Of a DNA stretch of 64,000 bases, positions 10,130 through 20,165 are shown in pieces. This stretch comes from Opitutus sp. GAS368 (GTDB lineage Bacteria; Verrucomicrobiota; Verrucomicrobiia; Opitutales; UBA953), in the NCBI GenBank assembly GCA_945866215.1, contig CAMBGQ010000005.1:1-64000 (forward strand), written 5' to 3'. The translations under genes were made by a program, and so were the position numbers. Position 1 is the first letter of the stretch; each line of letters begins with the position of its first letter. The notes beneath the pieces are model-generated. The model ran no database searches and was not told where the DNA came from. It saw only the letters and a program-made list of their open reading frames with translations.

Positions 10130-12628
10130 ATGGAACCGTTCGCAGTCTTACTAAGCTTTGCCTGCCTTGGACTCGGACTCTTCCTACCAATCCGTTTTTT
10201 CATGCTCATCGGAGAAGTGAAATCGCTGGAGCAGCGTTTAGCGGTTTTGGATAAAAGAATCAGGGTGCCTCTGGCTAATCCAGTCGCAGTGCCTTCGGTG
10301 GCGGCTCCGGTTCCCTCCGTCGCCTCGGCGGTCGTCGCCTCGGCGGTCGTCGCCCCTGCGGTCGTCGCCGAGCCGCCGGCACTGCCAGTATGGTCTCCGC
10401 CGGCACAGGTCGCGCCTGCTCCTTCAGCGCGGGTCGTCGCCCAGCCCGAACCGCTGTTCGAGCGTCTACGTGACCTGAGCCTCCTGCCTCCGGCCGACCT
10501 CAAGGGCGAGTATTCCCTCGGCGCTTGGTGGGCGGTCCGGGTCGGCGGTGTCTTAGCCGTTGCGGCCGTCGTCTTCCTGGGTTTCTGGCTGAATCTAAAT
10601 TGGGACATCCCGGCGATCGTCCGCGTGCTGGAAGTCGCCTTGGTCGGCGCCGGTCTTTTCTGGGGTGGTATCCGTCTTTCGGCGAAGCGTAAGGATCTTG
10701 GGGAAGTGCTGGCCGCCTCCGGTCTCGCCGTCTGGCAGTTCGCCGCCTGGGCGACCTATGGACTCGATAAGATGCGGGTCTGCGACAGTCCGGCACAGGC
10801 TGCGTTGGTCCAGTTCCTCGTGGCGGTGTCGATTGCCGCCATCGCCCTTTGGCGGAACACCAAACTTTTCGGCCAGCTCGCCGTCATCTTCGCTGTTGTC
10901 GCGGTGTGTTTCTCCATTGGTTCAGGGTCTGCGCCTGCCTCTACGGCGACGGGCGCTGGCCTGATCGCCTTGCTGGGCGTCATCCTGATGGTACGTGGTC
11001 CGTGGGGCACCGCTGGCGTGATCGGGTTAATCGGCTCCCAGGTCTGCCTGCTTTTCCTTTATGACGCCATGCCGACGAACGGCGCGAATTATCTGCCGCT
11101 GCAACTCGCTGCGCTGGGTTCGTTTCTCGTACTCTGGCTGGGCGAACGTCTGGTGAAGGACGACGCCGTTCTGCTTGGCCGTGACGCCCGTTCGGCTTTC
11201 CAACTCGCGAGCTTCTTCGCTCCAGCCTGCATTTCGCTCCTTCTTGCGACCGGCGGTGAAAACGACCGCGCGACAGTTTCCTTGCTCATCGCCGCCGTGG
11301 CGAGCATCGCGGGTTATCTGGAACTCCGTCGCAACACCCTCGTCAGCCAAGTGCTCCTCCTGGGCGCCGTCGGCTTCACCGGTGCTGGCTTCGCGTGGTT
11401 GGCGGACCCGCACCTCGTCTGGCTCATCTGGGCGCTCGCCGCCGCGGCTACCTTGGTCGTCGGCACGCGCACGCGCTCGGAACTCGTCCGCTGGTCCTCG
11501 GAAATCCTCGCGGCGGTCTCGGCCTACTCCTTCCTCAACTATCCCTCGGACAATCGTTGGTTTGGTCTTGTAGGCATCGCCGCATTGGGCGTCCTGCTGG
11601 CTTTCCGCGAGGACTGGGAGCGTCCGTCTGACCCCCAGAGGTTCCGGCGCGTCATCGGCATCCTCGGTCTGGCGATTGCCGCGTTGGTCGTCCAAGACAG
11701 GTTAGGGAAAGTGGACGGTGGCTGGACATGGATTACGCTGTTGCTCCTTGCGGCCTTCCGTTTCCGTCCGGCCCTTCTGTGGGCTGCTGTTCCCGGTTAT
11801 CTCCTATCCGCTGGCTGGGTGGTTTTGGCCCCGCTCTCAGGAGGCAATTCCTGGGTGGCCTTCTGGGCTGCGGTGGTGGCCAGCTTGAGCGCCTTCGCTC
11901 TGTGGCCACTCATCGGCCGCGTGGACTCCGGTGCCAAAGCCTTGCGTTATGCGTTGGGTTTCCTGACCGCCCTGGTCGGTATGGCTTTTGTCGCTGAGGT
12001 ATTGCGGGTGTTCTTCTCGATCGCGAACGGGGACTCGTCGCTGTCGGCTTGGCGCATCGCCCTCACGTGGGGCGGTGGCACTGCGTTGCTCGTCGGCGTG
12101 ACTGCGGCCTGGCGGCGACTCGGCGCAGAGGCCTCCGACCTATGCTTGGTGGCTTGGGGCGCGCTCGGCGGCTTCTTTATCAATAGCATGGCCGAAATAA
12201 CTGGAATGCGACAGCTTGGTCTCGCCCACACCCCCGTCATCCTGCTCGGCCTTGCCTGCTTACTCTACGTCCTGGTGATCCATACCCGCGAGCAGGGCTC
12301 CCGGGGCACCCTACAGCGTGCCCTGCTCGGCGCCGTAACGCTGTTCTTCACCGCGTTCCCCATGCTGGCCAACCTCCCTGGCGCCGGCGTCTCGCTCTTC
12401 TGGGCCTTGGCCTCCGTGGTGACGTTCGTCATCGGCCACCTGTTGGCCACGCGTTCGCTGCGCATGGTTGGCCTCGTCGGCCTCGCCATCGCGACGATTC
12501 GGGTGCTTTCATACGATATCACCGACATGCTTGGGCGCATTCTCGCCTGTGCCGCCGTGGCGGTCGCCTTCTTCGGCGTTGCCTGGCTCTATGGCCGGAT
12601 CACCGCCGACAAGAAGGTCGCTTCTTAG
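10130..12628 (+). CDS. DUF2339-like polytopic membrane protein
   Basis: 832 aa with many TM segments; GEYSLGAWWAVRVGGVLAVAAVVFLGFWL is typical of the family. Confidence 0.75.
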   Translation: MEPFAVLLSFACLGLGLFLPIRFFMLIGEVKSLEQRLAVLDKRIRVPLANPVAVPSVAAPVPSVASAVVASAVVAPAVVAEPPALPVWSPPAQVAPAPSARVVAQPEPLFERLRDLSLLPPADLKGEYSLGAWWAVRVGGVLAVAAVVFLGFWLNLNWDIPAIVRVLEVALVGAGLFWGGIRLSAKRKDLGEVLAASGLAVWQFAAWATYGLDKMRVCDSPAQAALVQFLVAVSIAAIALWRNTKLFGQLAVIFAVVAVCFSIGSGSAPASTATGAGLIALLGVILMVRGPWGTAGVIGLIGSQVCLLFLYDAMPTNGANYLPLQLAALGSFLVLWLGERLVKDDAVLLGRDARSAFQLASFFAPACISLLLATGGENDRATVSLLIAAVASIAGYLELRRNTLVSQVLLLGAVGFTGAGFAWLADPHLVWLIWALAAAATLVVGTRTRSELVRWSSEILAAVSAYSFLNYPSDNRWFGLVGIAALGVLLAFREDWERPSDPQRFRRVIGILGLAIAALVVQDRLGKVDGGWTWITLLLLAAFRFRPALLWAAVPGYLLSAGWVVLAPLSGGNSWVAFWAAVVASLSAFALWPLIGRVDSGAKALRYALGFLTALVGMAFVAEVLRVFFSIANGDSSLSAWRIALTWGGGTALLVGVTAAWRRLGAEASDLCLVAWGALGGFFINSMAEITGMRQLGLAHTPVILLGLACLLYVLVIHTREQGSRGTLQRALLGAVTLFFTAFPMLANLPGAGVSLFWALASVVTFVIGHLLATRSLRMVGLVGLAIATIRVLSYDITDMLGRILACAAVAVAFFGVAWLYGRITADKKVAS
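10319..10363 (+). repeat. Three tandem 15-bp units in the DUF2339-like gene
   Basis: GTCGCCTCGGCGGTC x2 then GTCGCCCCTGCGGTC, encoding VASAV VASAV VAPAV. Confidence 0.85.
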
Positions 12629-12652
12629 GACGGACTCCCCTTTCATACCCCC

Positions 12653-13627
12653 ATGACGACCCCCCTGCGTTACGATTGCCACGTCCACCTCGCTGGTAAT
12701 GGCAAAGACGGGAGCGGCTGCTGGTTGCGCGTCGAAGGACTTTGGTTGAAGGCGCTCAGCGAGGTCATGCGCCGGGCGGTCGGGATGCCGCTACCGCTGA
12801 CGCACAAGGACTTCGACGTGAAGTACGTCGAATCCTTAAGCGAAATGATTCGGAGCTCGTATGTCGACAAGGCCTTGTTGCTCGCGCAGGACGAGGTTTA
12901 CGACGACGAGGGTAAGAAAATGGACTTCGGGTCGTTCCACGTGCCGAACGACTACTTATTCAAGGTCTGCCGCGAGAATCCGGAGTTCGTGCCCGCGGTG
13001 TCGATTCATCCTGGACGCAAGGACGCTTTGGAGGAGCTGGACCGATGCCTGGCGGCCGGCGCGCGCGCGCTCAAGCTCCTGCCTAACTGTCAGAACGTGG
13101 ATTGTTCGCTCCCCCGGTATGAAGCGTTTTGGCGCCGCATGGCGGCCGCGGGTCTCCCGTTCCTCTGCCATACCGGCGGCGAGATGACCGTGCCCGTGAT
13201 CAACCGTTCCTACCAGGATCCCCGCATCCTCCGTCGCCCGCTGGAGCTGGGCGTCAAGGTCATCGCGGCGCACTCCTCGGGCAACAGCCACTTCTTCGAC
13301 CAGAACTACTTCGGCGAGCTCATGAAGCTCATGGACGAATTTCCGAAGTTGTATGCGGACACCAGCGCCCTCAACAGCCCAATCCGCAGCGGCGTCCTGA
13401 AGCAGGTCAAGGAGTCGGGCCGTCTGGAGCGCTTCTTGCACGGCAGCGATTACCCCGTGCCGGTGGGCGCCTTATGGGTGCGCCTGAGGGGTCTCATCAC
13501 CACGGCCCAATGGCGCGCGGCGGGGAAGATTCCTAATCTCATTGAGCGGGACGCCTTCCTCAAGCGGGCGATGGGCTTCGATGAGGCTCACTTCACCCGC
13601 CTCGGCGAGGTTCTCCGTCCGCTCTGA
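12653..13627 (+). CDS. Amidohydrolase-family (TIM-barrel) metal-dependent hydrolase
   Basis: YDCHVHLAG start motif, ALLLAQDEVYDD, VPAVSIHPGRKDALEELDR, HGSDYPVP. Confidence 0.8.
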   Translation: MTTPLRYDCHVHLAGNGKDGSGCWLRVEGLWLKALSEVMRRAVGMPLPLTHKDFDVKYVESLSEMIRSSYVDKALLLAQDEVYDDEGKKMDFGSFHVPNDYLFKVCRENPEFVPAVSIHPGRKDALEELDRCLAAGARALKLLPNCQNVDCSLPRYEAFWRRMAAAGLPFLCHTGGEMTVPVINRSYQDPRILRRPLELGVKVIAAHSSGNSHFFDQNYFGELMKLMDEFPKLYADTSALNSPIRSGVLKQVKESGRLERFLHGSDYPVPVGALWVRLRGLITTAQWRAAGKIPNLIERDAFLKRAMGFDEAHFTRLGEVLRPL

Positions 13628-13630
13628 GGC

Positions 13631-14776
13631 TTAGAGCGACTTAAGCAGGGTGGGGATGTCGACCGATTCCGAGATCATCTTCTGGATGACGGGAATCTTG
13701 TCGGCGTCCTGCTGCATCGTCTTCACCGACATATTATTGATGCGCGCCGTGACCGCGAAGGACTCTGCTTCGACGGCGGCGATCGGGATGCCGGCTTCCT
13801 TCATGCGGCGGACGAGATCGTCGTTGGGCAGCAGGCCGTTGGAGAAGATGACGCCCGTGAGCGGCTTTGCATCCGCAGCGGCGAGGAAGGCTTCGAGGAG
13901 GTCTTCGCGGTCGCCGGGGACGATCACGAGCGTGCCGGGTATGCGGAGGTATTCGGCGGAGCGGCGGGCGGACATCGCCCCGATGACCACGCGACGGACG
14001 CGGCGGAGTCCGGCGGGCTGGTGGATCCAGCGGGCCTTGGTCTCGTCGGCCACTTGGTCGAGGTTCGGGTAGACGAGCATTTCCTGCAAGGGGACGACGC
14101 CGAGGAGCGGTACGCCGAGCTTGCGCAGACCGCGACCGGCGAAGTCGCGGATGAACTCAATCTTGTCGGGCATCACCTTGTTCAGAATCACGCCGACCAC
14201 TTCCACCCCTGCCTTGTCGAAGAGGGCCTTGTTGAGAGCGACTTCGTCGATCGGCTTCCCGATGCCGCCAGCGGCGACGATGATGGCCTTCGAGCCGAGC
14301 ACCTTGGCGTTGTCGGCGTTGGAGGCGCCGAAGACCGAGCCCACGCCCGCGTGGCCCGAGCCTTCGACGACCACGATGTCCTTGCCGTAGGCCGTTCGGT
14401 CGAAGGCGCGGCAGATGCGGTCTTTGAGCTGCGGGCCGATTTCATCGGGGTTCTCGAGGTATTGCTTCGTGAAGTCGGGGCCGATGGCGACTGGCGACAT
14501 CGCTGCGATCGGGATATCGAGGTCGAAGAGTCCGTCGATGAGGAGCGTGTCCTCGTCGACCTGGTCTTCGCCGGACATCACCACGCGCTGGGCGATTGGC
14601 TTGATGTAGCCGACATGCAGGCCCATCGCCTGCAGGGCGGCCGTGAGACCGAGGCAGGTGGTCGTCTTGCCGTCGTTCATGCGCGTCGCCGCGACGAAGA
14701 TCCGTCGCGTATCGAGGTTCATCGGGCGCGCGAGCAGCCCCGGAACGTTATCGGCGAAACGTTTGCGGACGGGCAT
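13631..14776 (-). CDS. AAA/DRTGG-domain protein resembling the N-terminal regulatory region of long phosphate acetyltransferases
   Basis: RRIFVAATRMNDGKTTTCLGLTAALQ (BioD-like NTPase), VVVEGSGHAGVGSV; adjacent to pta. Confidence 0.8.
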   Translation of the reverse strand: MPVRKRFADNVPGLLARPMNLDTRRIFVAATRMNDGKTTTCLGLTAALQAMGLHVGYIKPIAQRVVMSGEDQVDEDTLLIDGLFDLDIPIAAMSPVAIGPDFTKQYLENPDEIGPQLKDRICRAFDRTAYGKDIVVVEGSGHAGVGSVFGASNADNAKVLGSKAIIVAAGGIGKPIDEVALNKALFDKAGVEVVGVILNKVMPDKIEFIRDFAGRGLRKLGVPLLGVVPLQEMLVYPNLDQVADETKARWIHQPAGLRRVRRVVIGAMSARRSAEYLRIPGTLVIVPGDREDLLEAFLAAADAKPLTGVIFSNGLLPNDDLVRRMKEAGIPIAAVEAESFAVTARINNMSVKTMQQDADKIPVIQKMISESVDIPTLLKSL

Positions 14777-14778
14777 GG

Positions 14779-15834
14779 TCAGGCAGCGGGACCGTCCTTG
14801 AGCTTCGGGAAGAGGTAGGACTTGTCGACCGCTTGGGCGGCGACAATGACGGCCGTGCCGAAGATATCGTGGGCGCTGGCGCCGCGGGAGATTTCGGCGG
14901 CGGGGCGATCGAGACCCGTGAGGATTTGCCCATAGGCTGGGATATCGGCGATGTGTTGGGCCAGCTTCGAGGCGATGTTGCCCGAGTTGAGGTCGGGGAA
15001 GATCAGCACGCTGGCGCGGCCGGCGACGGCGCCGGCGACTTCCTTGGACTGGGCCGCGAAGGGATTGATGGCCGCGTCGGCCTGCATCTCGCCGTCGATG
15101 TCGCAGGGGATGCCCAGGGCGCGCGCTTTCCGGCGGGCGAGGTCGGTGGCGACCTGGACTTTCTTCACCGCGGCCAGGCGCGGGTTGGCGGCGTGGGTCG
15201 AGTAGGCGAGCAACGCGACCTTCGGGGTCGTGTTGGTCAGGTGGCCGGCGAGACCCGCGGTGGTCACTGCGATGTCGGCGAGCTGTTCGGCGGTCGGTTC
15301 CGGGATGACGCCGCAATCCGCCAGGAAGAGCACGCCATCGATGCCGAACTTACCTTCTTCGGATTCGAGGATCTGCATCGACGAGACCGTCTCGACGCCC
15401 GCTTGGCGGGGCATCACCTGGAGGATGGCGCGCAGGCCAGAGGCGGCGTGCGTGGTGGCCCCCGAAATCAGGGCGTCGGCACCGCCGGTGGCGACCATCA
15501 GGCAGGCGAAGTAATTGGGCACGAGGGCCAGTTCGGTCGGATTGCCCTGCAGGTTCGTCTTGCCGTAGCGCTGGATGGATTCGAGCTTCTCGGCGAAGCC
15601 CTTCAGCTCATCGCTGCGTTCTGGTTCGACGATGCGGATGCCATCGAGGCTGATGTTGAGCCGCGCGGCGTTGACCTTGATGCGCTGGCGGTCGCCGACG
15701 AGGATCGGTACGCCGAGTTTCTTGACGACGAACTGGCGGGCGGCCTGGATGACGCGGGCATCGGCGCCTTCGGGGAAGACGATGCGCTTGGGGTGGTTCT
15801 GGAGGCGGGCGGAAAGGCGGGAAATGAGGGACAT
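14779..15834 (-). CDS. pta: Phosphate acetyltransferase (catalytic domain only)
   Basis: RIVFPEGADARVIQAAR, LISGATTHAASGLRAILQV, LIFPDLNSGNIASKLAQ, INDLSRG-like EISRGASAHD. Confidence 0.92.
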   Translation of the reverse strand: MSLISRLSARLQNHPKRIVFPEGADARVIQAARQFVVKKLGVPILVGDRQRIKVNAARLNISLDGIRIVEPERSDELKGFAEKLESIQRYGKTNLQGNPTELALVPNYFACLMVATGGADALISGATTHAASGLRAILQVMPRQAGVETVSSMQILESEEGKFGIDGVLFLADCGVIPEPTAEQLADIAVTTAGLAGHLTNTTPKVALLAYSTHAANPRLAAVKKVQVATDLARRKARALGIPCDIDGEMQADAAINPFAAQSKEVAGAVAGRASVLIFPDLNSGNIASKLAQHIADIPAYGQILTGLDRPAAEISRGASAHDIFGTAVIVAAQAVDKSYLFPKLKDGPAA

Positions 15835-15889
15835 GGTCGGTGGACGTCGGTGAGGGCCGACGGGGGCGTATTAAGTTTAAATCGTCCCT

Positions 15890-15916
15890 CAGGGCGAGGC
15901 AGAAGGCTTCGCCCTG
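15890..15916 (-). terminator. Hairpin between the M60-like gene and pta
   Basis: CAGGGCGA...TCGCCCTG 8-bp arms just after the stop of the upstream - strand gene. Confidence 0.4.
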
Positions 15917-15934
15917 CGAACCGTTGCCGCAGCG

Positions 15935-17368
15935 TTACTTAGCGGGCGTGGGCAGGGTCGGCTTGAAGGCGGGGAAGTCCTCCAGGGAGGCTTTGGCGGT
16001 CGCTTCGACGTGGTAGCCCATCTTTTCGAAATACGCGCTCACGTCGGCCTTGGCGGCCTTGCCGTAGCGTTCAGCAAAGAGGCTCTGCAGCTGCTCCTTG
16101 GTCGCACCCTTCTGGGTGGGGTCGGTGGCGTAGGAGCGCAGCGTCGCGCGGAGGGGTTCCCAGCCATGGGCGCGGATCAGGACGACGAAAGTTGCGAGCT
16201 GTTCAAACGGACCCTTGTTGGGTTCGGCGGCGAAGCGCTTCGCCAGCAGCTCATCAATTTTCTCCATCGCCGGGTGGCCGCGGCCCTGGGGCTTGCCAAC
16301 GAGTTTTTCCATGACGTAGAGGGAGAAGAAATTGCAGGTCACTTCCGTCTGGCCTTCGAAGGTCCAATCGCGGCGCTGGTGGTTGTGGCCGAGTTCATGG
16401 AAGAAGCCCCAGTTGCCTTCCTTGGTCAGCTTCGGGAGATCGATGCTGTCCTTCTGTGACGGCTCAATCCAACACATGAACGGGTATCCCGAGTGCATGA
16501 AGCCGGCGGAGATCTGGCGGTCCGGCACGACACGCTCCGGGGCGAGGCGGTTTAGCGCGACGAGGTCGGCTTCGAGGGCCATCGCCTTGTCCCACCATTC
16601 CAGGAGCGCCTGGGGGTCGGCGAGTTTTTTTACCTCAGCGGCTTGGACGTGCAGAATCACATACTTGCCGACGAGCGTGACCCAGGGGGCGGGGTTCTGC
16701 TTGGCCTTCATCCAGGTATCGGGAGTGTCCTTGCCGAGGACGTAGGTGGGCATCGCGACGGCGTTGCTGAATTGCAGCGGAGTGGAAGGCGAGGCCTTCA
16801 CCGGCTTACGCCAGTCCTTGTGCGAGCTCTGGATGAAGAGCTGACCGCCGAACGGATTGGCGATCTTGTTGTCGCCGACCTTCAGTTCGAACGTGCGCGC
16901 GATCACCGGGAAGCGATTCCACTTCTCGAGCTTGAGTAGGCTATCGCGGTGGCAGCCGATGATAACTTTGATCACGCGGTTCTCGGGGAGCGAGGCGACC
17001 TCCACGATGACGACTTCGCCGGGCGCGGCGTAGAGACCGGTCTCCTGCCAGGCGTCCGGGCCGGTGGCGAGGTTGGGGGCGTTGCCGGCGTTGGTGTCCC
17101 AGCGATGGACGAGATTAGAATCATAGGTGACCGTGCGGGCGACGCGCTCCTTAGACTCGACGCTTCCGGGGAAGTCCTGGGCCGCGGCGTGGGCGCCGAA
17201 GGTGCCTGGTTCCTTGGCCATGTAGGTTTTAATCGATTCGTGTAGTTCGCCGCGGTCAGCTTCAGCGGGCTGCTTGAAGGGTGTCTTCTTCGTCGGAGTG
17301 ATCTCTTCCGGAGTAAGGGCGGCGAAAGCGACGGAGCTCGCAAAGAGGAAGGCACAAAGAGGACGCAT
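15935..17368 (-). CDS. M60-like (enhancin-type) metallopeptidase, secreted
   Basis: Signal peptide MRPLCAFLFASSVAFA; zinc motif FFHELGHNHQRRDWTFEGQTEVTCN. Confidence 0.78.
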   Translation of the reverse strand: MRPLCAFLFASSVAFAALTPEEITPTKKTPFKQPAEADRGELHESIKTYMAKEPGTFGAHAAAQDFPGSVESKERVARTVTYDSNLVHRWDTNAGNAPNLATGPDAWQETGLYAAPGEVVIVEVASLPENRVIKVIIGCHRDSLLKLEKWNRFPVIARTFELKVGDNKIANPFGGQLFIQSSHKDWRKPVKASPSTPLQFSNAVAMPTYVLGKDTPDTWMKAKQNPAPWVTLVGKYVILHVQAAEVKKLADPQALLEWWDKAMALEADLVALNRLAPERVVPDRQISAGFMHSGYPFMCWIEPSQKDSIDLPKLTKEGNWGFFHELGHNHQRRDWTFEGQTEVTCNFFSLYVMEKLVGKPQGRGHPAMEKIDELLAKRFAAEPNKGPFEQLATFVVLIRAHGWEPLRATLRSYATDPTQKGATKEQLQSLFAERYGKAAKADVSAYFEKMGYHVEATAKASLEDFPAFKPTLPTPAK

Positions 17369-17440
17369 GGGGAGGGGTATGCTCACCATGTATTTATCGC
17401 TCAACCTCGCCAACGCCAAACCCCTCCAGGGAGCCGGTTT

Positions 17441-18295
17441 TTAACGGAAGATAACGGTCTTATTACCAGCGAGGAGAACGCGGTCCTCGACGACGGCACG
17501 CAGGCCGCGGGCGAGCACGACCTTCTCGATATCCTTACCCAGGTGGGCCATGTCTTCCGGCGTGTCCGAATGGTCGATGCGGATTACGTCCTGCTCCACG
17601 ATGGGTCCTTCGTCCAGTTCCGGCGTGACGAAGTGGCAAGTCGCACCGATGAGCTTCACGCCACGGCGATGCGCCTGATGGTAGGGCTTGGCCCCGGCGA
17701 ACGAAGGCAGGAACGAATGGTGGATGTTGATGATTTTGCCGGCGAAGTTACGGCAGAGTTCTTCATCAAGCACCTGCATGTAGCGCGCGAGGACAATGAG
17801 GTCAGCTTTCTCCTGGTGGAAGAGCTGCTCCATCTTGCGGTAAGCCGCATGCTTGGTCTCCGGCGTCACCGGGACGAAGTGGAAAGGAATGCCGTGGGCT
17901 TCGACAATTTTGCGGTGGTCTTCGTGATTGGAGATCACGCAAGGAACTACGAACGGAAAATCCTGGGCGACGTGGCGGGCGAGCAGGTCGTAGAGGCAGT
18001 GCTCCTGCTTCGAGCAGAGGAGGATGACGCGCCGGGGCTTGGTTGAATCGGAGAGGGTCCACTCCATGCCGAACTTTTTTGCGACCGGAGCGAAAAGTTC
18101 GCTGAATTTATCCGCCGGGAAGTCGAGGGAGTCGCCGTTGATTTCGACCCGCATAAAGAATCGTTTTAGTTCGTGTTCGGTATGCTGGCTGGCTTCTGTG
18201 ATCCAGCCCTTGTGGCCGGCGACGAACGCGGACACCTCGGCCACGATGCCGCTGGTGTCAGGGCAGGAGAAGCTAAGGGTGAGGGTGCGGGCCAT
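17441..18295 (-). CDS. purU: Formyltetrahydrofolate deformylase
   Basis: N-terminal ACT-like region; IINIHHSFLPSFAGAKPYHQAHRRGVKLIGATCHFVTPELDEGPIVEQDV. Confidence 0.95.
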   Translation of the reverse strand: MARTLTLSFSCPDTSGIVAEVSAFVAGHKGWITEASQHTEHELKRFFMRVEINGDSLDFPADKFSELFAPVAKKFGMEWTLSDSTKPRRVILLCSKQEHCLYDLLARHVAQDFPFVVPCVISNHEDHRKIVEAHGIPFHFVPVTPETKHAAYRKMEQLFHQEKADLIVLARYMQVLDEELCRNFAGKIINIHHSFLPSFAGAKPYHQAHRRGVKLIGATCHFVTPELDEGPIVEQDVIRIDHSDTPEDMAHLGKDIEKVVLARGLRAVVEDRVLLAGNKTVIFR

Positions 18296-18453
18296 GACGG
18301 AGGATGGAAGGGGAGGGGCGCAGGGGTCAAGACACGGTGGCGGTGAAGGCTCACGGCGCCCAGTTTTCGATGAAAAACACGCTGCGACCGTCCCGCCTGC
18401 AGGATTGACCAGCCCTCGCCCCTTCCTACGTTCACTCTTCACCTTTTACACAG

Positions 18454-19860
18454 ATGGCCAAGACCCTGTTCCAGAAAGTTTGGGAAGCGCACGCGGTGCG
18501 CAAGCTGCCTAACGGCCAGACCCAATTGTTCATCGGCACGCACCTCATCCATGAGGTGACGAGTCCCCAGGCCTTCGGCATGCTCCGGGACCTAGGCCTC
18601 CAGGTGAAGTTCCCCCAGCGGACCTTCGCCACGGTCGACCACATCGTCCCGACCAACGAGATCAAGGAGCCCTATTCCGACCCGATCGCCCAGGAGATGA
18701 TCGAGGCCCTCCGTAAGAACACTAAGGACTACGGCATCCGCTTCTTCGACACCACGACCGGTAACCAGGGCATCGTCCACATGGTCGGTCCGGAGCAGGG
18801 TATCACCCAGCCCGGCACCACGATTGCTTGCGGTGACTCCCATACCGCGACCCACGGCGCGTTCGGCGCGATCGCTTTCGGCATCGGCACCACGCAGGTT
18901 CGCGACGTCCTCGCGACCCAGACTCTCGCCCTCAGCCCACTCAAGGTCCGTCGCATCGAGGTCAACGGCAAGCTCGCCCCTGGCGTCTACGCCAAGGATG
19001 TCATCCTGCACATCATCCGCGTCCTCGGCGTCAACGGTGGCATCGGTTACGCTTACGAATACGCCGGCACGACCTTCGACGGCTTCTCCCTCGAGGAGCG
19101 CATGACGGTCTGTAATATGTCCATCGAAGGCGGCGCCCGTTGCGGTTACGTCAACCCAGACCAGAAGACTTTCGACTACATCAAGGGTAAGCCGTTCGCG
19201 CCGAAGGCCGCCGATTGGGACTCTGCCGTCGTTCGCTGGGCTTCCTTCGCTTCCGACGCCGGTTGCCAGTATGACGACATCAAGCCCTTCAGGGCTGAGG
19301 AGATTCGTCCGACTGTCACCTGGGGCATCACCCCGGGTCAGGCTATCTTCATCGACGAGAAGATGCCGGCGCTCGAGACCCTCAACGCCGCCGACCGCCA
19401 GACCGCGGAAGACGCGTACGCTCACATGAAGCTCGCGCCGAACACCCCGATCAAGGGCACGAAGGTCGATGTCTGTTTCCTCGGTTCCTGCACCAACGGC
19501 CGTATCTCCGACCTCCGCGAGGTCGCCAAGTATCTTAAGGGCCGCAAGGTCAGCCCGAGCGTCAAGGCAATCGTCGTCCCTGGCTCGCAGCTCACCGCTA
19601 TCCAGGCCGTCCACGAAGGCCTCGATAAGATTTATATCGAAGCTGGCTTCGAATGGCGCGGCGCGGGTTGCTCCATGTGCCTCGCGATGAATCCCGACAA
19701 GCTGGTCGGCGACCAGCTCTGCGCCAGCTCCTCGAACCGTAACTTCAAGGGCCGTCAGGGTTCGCAGACCGGACGCACGGTGCTCATGAGTCCACTCATG
19801 GTCGCCGCCGCTGCCATCACTGGCCAGGTCTCCGACGCTCGCGAAGTCTTTAAGGTCTGA
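18454..19860 (+). CDS. leuC: 3-isopropylmalate dehydratase large subunit
   Basis: [62 protein letters not shown]. Confidence 0.97.
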   Translation: MAKTLFQKVWEAHAVRKLPNGQTQLFIGTHLIHEVTSPQAFGMLRDLGLQVKFPQRTFATVDHIVPTNEIKEPYSDPIAQEMIEALRKNTKDYGIRFFDTTTGNQGIVHMVGPEQGITQPGTTIACGDSHTATHGAFGAIAFGIGTTQVRDVLATQTLALSPLKVRRIEVNGKLAPGVYAKDVILHIIRVLGVNGGIGYAYEYAGTTFDGFSLEERMTVCNMSIEGGARCGYVNPDQKTFDYIKGKPFAPKAADWDSAVVRWASFASDAGCQYDDIKPFRAEEIRPTVTWGITPGQAIFIDEKMPALETLNAADRQTAEDAYAHMKLAPNTPIKGTKVDVCFLGSCTNGRISDLREVAKYLKGRKVSPSVKAIVVPGSQLTAIQAVHEGLDKIYIEAGFEWRGAGCSMCLAMNPDKLVGDQLCASSSNRNFKGRQGSQTGRTVLMSPLMVAAAAITGQVSDAREVFKV

Positions 19861-20150
19861 TGTCCGCCTCCGCACCAGTCACCCGCGTGCTCGCCCGTCT
19901 TGCCCAGGGTGATGATCTCGCCGTGGCCTGCTCGGCCGAAGGCCTCGCTTGCCAGCGCGATGTGCGCGTCGACGCCCATTACGACGGCAAGCCCGTGTGT
20001 ACCGTGACCCTCCCTTGGGTCGTGGACGGCCACGCAATCTTGCAGCCCGACGGGACCGTTGCCGCCGCCGTCGCCGAAGAGCGGCTCGCCTCCTTGGCCT
20101 CCGCCCTCGCGATGCCGGTCTGCGTCGTACGCCGTCCCGTCACTGCCTAA
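19860..20150 (+). CDS. Small conserved-context protein of unknown function between leuC and leuD
   Basis: 96-aa ORF, start overlaps the leuC stop (TGATG), ends 16 nt before leuD. Confidence 0.65.
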   Translation: MSASAPVTRVLARLAQGDDLAVACSAEGLACQRDVRVDAHYDGKPVCTVTLPWVVDGHAILQPDGTVAAAVAEERLASLASALAMPVCVVRRPVTA

Positions 20151-20165
20151 ACCCTTCAATCCGCC

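Noticed and set aside
14777-15316. N-terminal extension of the AAA/DRTGG ORF
   Set aside because: Arg/Pro/His-rich reading that overlaps pta in another frame; the conserved NTPase begins after 14776
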